Assembly (NCBI GenBank): GCA_026399445.1
Contig: JAPLRA010000060.1
Span: forward strand, 1 to 11,327
Direction of reading: 5' to 3'
Length of the DNA stretch: 11,327 nucleotides
Source: Sulfuritalea sp.
GTDB lineage: Bacteria > Pseudomonadota > Gammaproteobacteria > Burkholderiales > Rhodocyclaceae
Shown here: positions 7,367 to 11,327 of the stretch, piece after piece
Position numbering within the stretch: position 1 is the stretch's first letter
How the letters are laid out: each line of letters opens with the position of its first letter
Program-made: the position numbers and the translations under genes
The notes under the pieces: model-generated
What the model saw: only the letters and a program-made list of their open reading frames with translations
What the model was told of the DNA's origin: nothing
The model's database searches: none

Positions 7367-8899
7367 TCAGGCTTCGTCGGTCAGCAGAGAAACGCCGAGC
7401 AGCGCGCGGCGCTTGAGCCACGGGCTGGGGCGGTAGCGCGGATCGCCGTAGAACTGCTGCATGCCCTCCAGCACGGTCAGGATGTTCATGGCGCCCAGCG
7501 CGTCCCCGAAGGCCAGGGGGCCTTTGGGGTAGCCCAGCCCAAGGCTGACCGCGCGGTCGATGTCGGCCGGGCTGGCGACGCGCTGCTGGGCGATGTCGCA
7601 ACCAATGTTGACGATGCAGGCAATGATGCGTTGCGCGACGAAGCCGGCGCTGTCGCGGATCACGCTGACCGGCGTGCCATCGGCGGCAAACAGGGCATGC
7701 GCCGCATCGCGCATCGCGGCGGTGGTCAGCGGCGTGGTCATCAGGGTGCGCCGCTTGCCGGCGGCCAGCCCGAACAGTCCGTCGATGGCGACCGTGCGTC
7801 GCGGATCGAGACCCTGCATCAGGCAGCTGGTGGTGGCGTCGCCGCCTAGCGGGGTAACGATGCACAAGGCCTCGCCGCTGGGTGCGTGGTCGGTTTCGAC
7901 GGCAACGCTCGCGCTGGCGACGATTTCACGCAAGACCTCGGCCCATTCCGGATGCGTCTGGCTGACCCAGACGCTTGAGGGCTTCGCGGTGGGAACCGGG
8001 GCTACCGGCATCGGATTGGGTGCGCCATTGACATAGGTGTAGAAGCCGCGCCCGGTCTTGCGTCCCAGTAGTCCGCCGGCCAGTCGTTGCGCGGCGAGCG
8101 CCGAGGGCCGGTAGCGCGGTTCCTGATAGTACTGGTGGTAGATCGATTCCATGACCGGCTGCGAAACATCGAGACCGGTGAGGTCGAGCAGTTCGAAGGG
8201 GCCCATGCGGAAGCCCGCCGCCTCGCGCATGATGCGGTCGATCTCCGGGAAGTCGGCCACGCTTTCACCGAGGATGCGCAGCGCTTCGGTGACGAAGCCG
8301 CGCCCGGCATGATTGACGATGAAGCCCGGCGTGTCCTTCGCGCGCACCGCCGTGTGGCCCATGCGCTGGCCGAGTGCGAGCAGCGCCTCGGAGACCCAGG
8401 GCGCGGTGACCAGACCGTCGATCACCTCGACGATCTTCATCAGCGGCACGGGATTGAAGAAATGGAAACCGCCGACGCGCTCCGGCCGCTTGCAGGCGGC
8501 GGCAATCGAGGTCACCGACAGTGACGAGGTATTGGTTGCAAGAATGCAGTTCGCGGTGATGATGTCTTCCAGCTGCTGGAACAGGGCCTTCTTGACGTCG
8601 AGGTTTTCGACGATGGCCTCGACGATGATCTGCGCCGACGCGAGTCCGTCCAGTTTCGCCACGACTTCCAGTTTGGCCGATGCGGAGGCGAGCGACTCGG
8701 CGGAGATCTTGCCTTTCTCTGCCAGCTTGCCCAGCGTGGCGATGACGGTTTCGCGCGCACTGGCCGCCGCTCCGTGCAGCGCGTCGAACAGCAGCACGCG
8801 GATGCCGGCCTGGGCAGCGATCTGGGCGATGCCGCGGCCCATCGCGCCGGTGCCGACTATGCCGATGCAAAGGGAAGGCGACTGAATGTCGACGGACAT
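7367..8899 (-). CDS. 3-hydroxyacyl-CoA dehydrogenase, PaaH/PaaC-type with two C-terminal domains
   Basis: NAD-dependent oxidation of a 3-hydroxyacyl-CoA to the 3-oxoacyl-CoA, as in beta-oxidation or the last steps of phenylacetate breakdown. The 510 residues begin with the Rossmann motif GIVGTGAMGRGIAQ (13-26). The catalytic pair is visible in HFFNPVPLMKIVEV (H146, E158), with the supporting Ser in ATNTSSLSV (121-129) and Asn in DTPGFIVN (N196). The first 3HCDH C-terminal domain ends near KTGRGFYTY (281-289). A degenerate middle region (about 293-410) follows, then a second 3HCDH C-terminal domain (about 412-505: DSAGFVAQRII, GLGYPKGPLAFGD). This layout and length are usual for PaaH/PaaC-type enzymes. 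No other paa genes are present, so the physiological substrate is open and I give no symbol. The start is well supported by GAGGAG 5 bases upstream. It is transcribed with the thioesterase, and possibly by readthrough from bamD. Confidence 0.92.
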   Translation of the reverse strand: MSVDIQSPSLCIGIVGTGAMGRGIAQIAAQAGIRVLLFDALHGAAASARETVIATLGKLAEKGKISAESLASASAKLEVVAKLDGLASAQIIVEAIVENLDVKKALFQQLEDIITANCILATNTSSLSVTSIAAACKRPERVGGFHFFNPVPLMKIVEVIDGLVTAPWVSEALLALGQRMGHTAVRAKDTPGFIVNHAGRGFVTEALRILGESVADFPEIDRIMREAAGFRMGPFELLDLTGLDVSQPVMESIYHQYYQEPRYRPSALAAQRLAGGLLGRKTGRGFYTYVNGAPNPMPVAPVPTAKPSSVWVSQTHPEWAEVLREIVASASVAVETDHAPSGEALCIVTPLGGDATTSCLMQGLDPRRTVAIDGLFGLAAGKRRTLMTTPLTTAAMRDAAHALFAADGTPVSVIRDSAGFVAQRIIACIVNIGCDIAQQRVASPADIDRAVSLGLGYPKGPLAFGDALGAMNILTVLEGMQQFYGDPRYRPSPWLKRRALLGVSLLTDEA

Positions 8900-8904
8900 G
8901 GGGA

Positions 8905-8910
8905 CTCCTC
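8905..8910 (-). promoter_or_regulatory. Strong Shine-Dalgarno for the dehydrogenase gene
   Basis: GAGGAG on the minus strand lies 5 bases before the ATG at 8899 and fixes that start. It is the strongest ribosome binding site seen in the window. Only about 23 bases separate the start codon from the hairpin at 8923-8949, so there is little room for a private promoter between them. Confidence 0.75.
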
Positions 8911-8922
8911 GAATTGTTTCGT

Positions 8923-8949
8923 GCCCGGCCTGCCTGAAGGCATCCGGGC
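8923..8949. terminator. Two-tier hairpin after bamD, possible terminator or attenuator
   Basis: The outer stem GCCCGG (8923-8928) pairs with CCGGGC (8944-8949); the inner stem TGCC (8931-8934) closes a TGAA loop with GGCA (8939-8942). It sits between the bamD stop and the dehydrogenase start, all on the minus strand. No T run follows in the direction of transcription, so termination may be partial. Because the next gene starts about 23 bases later, it could tune readthrough or stabilise the upstream mRNA. Its architecture resembles the hairpin at 3547-3574. Confidence 0.45.
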
Positions 8950-8968
8950 GGACGTGTCGCTCAGCGGT

Positions 8969-9729
8969 CTACCAGAGCTTCCACCAGGGCGTCACCTGGT
9001 TCAGGCCGCGCACGTAGTATTCGCTCTTGGGAAAGTTCTTGCGCATCACACGTTCGGCGTCGTCGCGCAGGTCGTTCATGCCGAGCAGGTCGTAGGCCTT
9101 GACCATGATGAACAGCGCCTCTTCATTGGCCGGCGCATCCGGGTAGGTCTTGATCGCCGTCTGCGCGCGGTTGACCGCGGCAACATAGGCTTCGCGCTTC
9201 ATGTAGAAGCGGGCCACGTGTACTTCATGGGAAGCCAGCGCATTGACCAGGTACTTCATGCGCGCCGTTGCGTCGGGCGTGTACTTGCTTTCGGGATATT
9301 TATTGACCAGCACCTTGAAGGCATCGAAGGAGTCGCGGCGTTGAAGTTGGCGAGGCCTTTCAGATAGTAGGCGTAGTCGACGTTCGGATGGTTCGGGTGC
9401 AGGCGGATGAAGCGGTCACAAGCGGCAATGGCGGATGCCGCTTCCTGCTGGCGGAAATAGGCGTAGGCGACTTCAAGCTGGGCCTGCTGCGCGTAGCGGC
9501 CGTAGGGAAAGCGCGCTTCGAGCTTTTCGAAATACTTGATGGCCTTGTCGTAGGCGCCGTCGGCCATGGAACTCTTGGCCTCGGCATAGAGCTTGTTGGG
9601 CGTCCAGCCGGCGGTTTCGTCGATCTCGCCGGGAAGCAGCCCGCAACCACCGAGCAAAGTGGTACCGAGGCTGGCACCGATGACCACGATGGGGGCGAGC
9701 GCCCGCAGGAATGCCGTTAAACTACGCAT
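8969..9729 (-). pseudogene. bamD: bamD, BAM-complex lipoprotein, frame broken by an internal deletion
   Basis: BamD (ComL/YfiO) is the essential TPR lipoprotein of the BAM complex, which inserts beta-barrel proteins into the outer membrane. The first part (9729 down to about 9340) starts with a lipoprotein signal ending in the lipobox LLGGC (C29), then TPR helices ending at YYLKGLANFN. The second part resumes in another frame at about 9334 with DSFDAFKVLVNKYPESKY and runs to the stop at 8969, ending in TPWWKLW. Both halves match the family well, but they are in different frames and the loop between them is missing. Compared with E. coli BamD from memory, about 22 residues are absent, including the DRDP-type loop. 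One extra base modulo three would restore the frame. Left as is, the first frame adds an unrelated tail and stops at 9256. The ATG at 9729 has GAGG 8 bases upstream. Identity is secure; whether the lesion is real is not. Confidence 0.85.
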
Positions 9730-10702
9730 GGTGAAAACCTCGCATGAACATCCGTCCGATTATAGCCGAAGCCCCTGCTTGCCCTTGACGGTGGAGGTTC
9801 CGGCAGAGTGCGCGGGCTGGCGGCTCGACGCGACCCTGGCCAAGCTGTTTCCGGAACACTCGCGCAGTCGTTTGCAGGGCTGGGTCAAGGACGGCCTGAT
9901 TCGCCTCGACGGCGACGAGGCGGAGTCGAAACGCAAGGTGTATGGCGGTGAGCGCATCGAGTTCGACCTTGGCGCCGCCGTACCGCCAGCGCCGACTCTT
10001 GCCGAGTCCGCCGAGGACATTCCGCTGCACGTGGTGTTTGAGGACGAACACCTGATCGTGATCGACAAGCCGGCCGGACTGGTGGTGCATCCCGGCAACG
10101 GCAATCCTACCGGCACGCTGCTGAACGCGCTGCTGCACCATGCGCCGCAGCTCGCCGGCATACCCCGCGCCGGCATCGTGCATCGTCTCGACAAGGACAC
10201 CAGCGGTTTGCTGGTGATAGCGAAGACGCTGACGGCGCAGACCGACCTGGTGCGGCAGATGCAGGCGCGGTCGGTCAAGCGGCACTATCTGGCTCTGGTG
10301 CTGGGCAATGTCGAGCGCGACGGAACCATCGACGCGCCGCTCGGCCGTCATCCCCTGCAGCGCACCAAGATGGCCATCGTGCGCGCCGGCGGCAAGGAGG
10401 CACGCACTCATTACGCAGTGCTCGAACGCTTCGCCAGAGGTACGCTGCTCGAGTGCCGGCTGGAAACCGGGCGCACCCATCAGATTCGCGTCCACCTCAC
10501 CTCGATCAAGCATCCGCTGGCCGGTGATGCGGTGTATGGCCGCAACAAGTGCGGCGATGCGCGGCTCGATGCGTTTTCGCGTCAGGCGCTGCATGCCTGG
10601 CGGCTGGCCTTGCGCCACCCGGCTACCGGTGTGGAAATGGCCTGGGAATCGCCACTGCCGGCCGACTTCGCGGAATTGCTCGACGCGTTGCGGCATGAGT
10701 AG
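9728..10702 (+). CDS. rluD: 23S rRNA pseudouridine synthase RluD
   Basis: Isomerises uridines 1911, 1915 and 1917 in helix 69 of 23S rRNA, a modification that matters for 50S assembly and termination. An N-terminal S4 RNA-binding domain (about 26-80, GWRLDATLAKLFPEHSRSRL) precedes the catalytic domain. The catalytic aspartate is D155 in GIVHRLDKDTSGLLV; the other family motifs are DKPAGLVVHPG (113-123) and LETGRTHQIRVHL (245-257). From ATG 9728 the protein has 324 residues, close to E. coli RluD (326). That ATG overlaps the start codon of divergent bamD, leaving no space between the genes. Alignment with the shorter E. coli N-terminus allows TTG 9779 or 9785 instead, which would leave the bamD -10 in non-coding DNA. 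None of these starts has a strong ribosome binding site, so the start is uncertain. pgeF overlaps its 3' end by 8 bases. Confidence 0.93.
   Translation: MVKTSHEHPSDYSRSPCLPLTVEVPAECAGWRLDATLAKLFPEHSRSRLQGWVKDGLIRLDGDEAESKRKVYGGERIEFDLGAAVPPAPTLAESAEDIPLHVVFEDEHLIVIDKPAGLVVHPGNGNPTGTLLNALLHHAPQLAGIPRAGIVHRLDKDTSGLLVIAKTLTAQTDLVRQMQARSVKRHYLALVLGNVERDGTIDAPLGRHPLQRTKMAIVRAGGKEARTHYAVLERFARGTLLECRLETGRTHQIRVHLTSIKHPLAGDAVYGRNKCGDARLDAFSRQALHAWRLALRHPATGVEMAWESPLPADFAELLDALRHE
9759..9764 (-). promoter_or_regulatory. Probable -10 element of the bamD promoter
   Basis: TATAAT reads on the minus strand 30 bases before the bamD start, a perfect sigma-70 -10 hexamer in GC-rich DNA. The -35 region is poor: only TCAAGG-like sequence lies at 17-18 bases spacing. 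Transcription would begin near 9752 and give a leader of about 22 bases containing the GAGG site. The element lies within the first codons of rluD if rluD starts at 9728. Confidence 0.45.
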
Positions 10703-11327
10703 TTTCATCCTCCCCGACTGGCCGGCGCCGCCCGGCGTTCGCGCGCTTTCGACGACGCGCAAGGGCGGGGTGAGCCGTGCGCCGTGGGGCAGCTTCAACC
10801 TCGGCGCTCACGTTGGTGATGATCCCGCTGCGGTGGCCGCGAATCGTGCGCGGCTGCGCCGCGAGTTGCCGGCCGAACCGACGTGGCTCACGCAGGTGCA
10901 TGGTGCGCGCTGCGTCGATGCGGCCGCGGCGACGTCCGGCGTGGAGGCCGACGCCAGTTTTACGCGACAACGCGGCGTGGTCTGCGCCGTGCTCACTGCG
11001 GATTGCCTGCCGGTGCTGCTGTGCGACGAGAAGGCCGCCGTAGTCGGCATCGCCCATGCGGGCTGGCGCGGACTCGCCGCGGGCGTGATCGAAGCAACGG
11101 TGGCTGCGATGGGCGAGCCGGGGACGCGCCTCATGGCGTGGCTTGGCCCGGCCATCGGGCCGCAGGCCTTCGAAGTCGGCGACGAGGTGCGCGAAGTTTT
11201 TGTCGGCCACGATCCGCAGGCGGCCGATGCTTTCGTCGCCTCCGTCAAGGGTAAATGGCTTTGCGACATTTACCAGTTGGCAAGCCAGCGGCTGCATGCG
11301 CTGGATATTCGCCGTACCACCAGCGCC
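10695..11327 (+). CDS. pgeF: Laccase-domain peptidoglycan editing factor PgeF (YfiH), 3' truncated by window
   Basis: PgeF/YfiH-family protein, annotated also as polyphenol oxidase; in E. coli it corrects misincorporated amino acids in peptidoglycan precursors, and family members have purine-nucleoside phosphorylase-type activities. The frame runs from the ATG at 10695 to the window end, 211 codons without a stop. The zinc-site residues are visible: H69 in TQVHG, C104 in TADCLPV and H121 in HAGWRG. Other family marks are the N-terminal STTRKGGVS with GSFNLGAHVGD, and WLGPAIGPQAFEVG. The end of the domain, normally a CT-x-FYSYRR-type motif and a GR-(x)-AS tail, lies beyond the window, so perhaps 30-35 residues are missing. 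It overlaps rluD by 8 bases and lacks its own clear ribosome binding site, which suggests translational coupling. rluD-pgeF is a conserved pair. Confidence 0.94.
   Translation, partial: MSSFILPDWPAPPGVRALSTTRKGGVSRAPWGSFNLGAHVGDDPAAVAANRARLRRELPAEPTWLTQVHGARCVDAAAATSGVEADASFTRQRGVVCAVLTADCLPVLLCDEKAAVVGIAHAGWRGLAAGVIEATVAAMGEPGTRLMAWLGPAIGPQAFEVGDEVREVFVGHDPQAADAFVASVKGKWLCDIYQLASQRLHALDIRRTTSA

Noticed and set aside
7365..7865. Upstream extension of the thioesterase frame as a fusion protein
   Set aside because: The extension overlaps the dehydrogenase gene in another frame and is Arg/His-rich; the hotdog domain is complete from the ATG at 7364.
1..11327. Mobile element, phage defence system, CRISPR array or tRNA
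   Set aside because: No transposase, integrase, repeat-spacer pattern, inverted terminal repeats or cloverleaf-like sequence was seen; every long stretch is filled by conserved cellular genes.

Overview
This GC-rich window is chromosomal housekeeping DNA from a proteobacterium, most likely a betaproteobacterium. The best clue is the divergent arrangement of bamD on the minus strand and rluD-pgeF on the plus strand, which gamma- and betaproteobacteria share. The protein sequences also look betaproteobacterial (Rhodocyclales-like is a guess from general similarity). I see no rRNA, tRNA, CRISPR array, insertion sequence or phage gene.

Layout. (1) Bases 3-3525, plus strand: a tight run of four genes. 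These are the 3' part of an RsmB/NOP-family RNA cytosine methyltransferase, a secreted single-HKD phospholipase D-like protein, an MscS-family mechanosensitive channel, and the 23S rRNA methyltransferase RlmB. Neighbours overlap by 4-8 bases or are 1 base apart, so they probably form one transcript. (2) Bases 3526-3603: a short convergent gap with a two-tier hairpin. (3) Bases 3604-6753, minus strand: a large membrane-bound c-di-GMP enzyme with six predicted membrane helices, three PAS domains, GGDEF and EAL. Both catalytic domains look intact. (4) Bases 6921-8899, minus strand: a two-gene fatty acyl-CoA unit, a PaaH/PaaC-type 3-hydroxyacyl-CoA dehydrogenase followed 2 bases later by a hotdog acyl-CoA thioesterase. 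(5) Bases 8969-9729, minus strand: bamD, the outer-membrane assembly lipoprotein, broken by an out-of-frame internal deletion. (6) Bases 9728-11327, plus strand: rluD (23S rRNA pseudouridine synthase), then pgeF (YfiH, a laccase-domain peptidoglycan editing factor), which runs off the window end.

How they fit together: two or three genes modify rRNA (RlmB, RluD, probably the RsmB-like enzyme). Three act at the envelope (MscS, BamD, PgeF). One is a c-di-GMP sensor-effector and two handle acyl-CoA. I find no convincing new system. The observation most worth checking is bamD: an essential-family gene that appears to lack about 22 codons and changes frame at the gap. This is either an assembly or sequencing error or a real, surprising lesion. 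Secondary points are two similar two-tier hairpins at gene ends, the abutting bamD/rluD start codons, and a dyad just upstream of the GGDEF-EAL gene.
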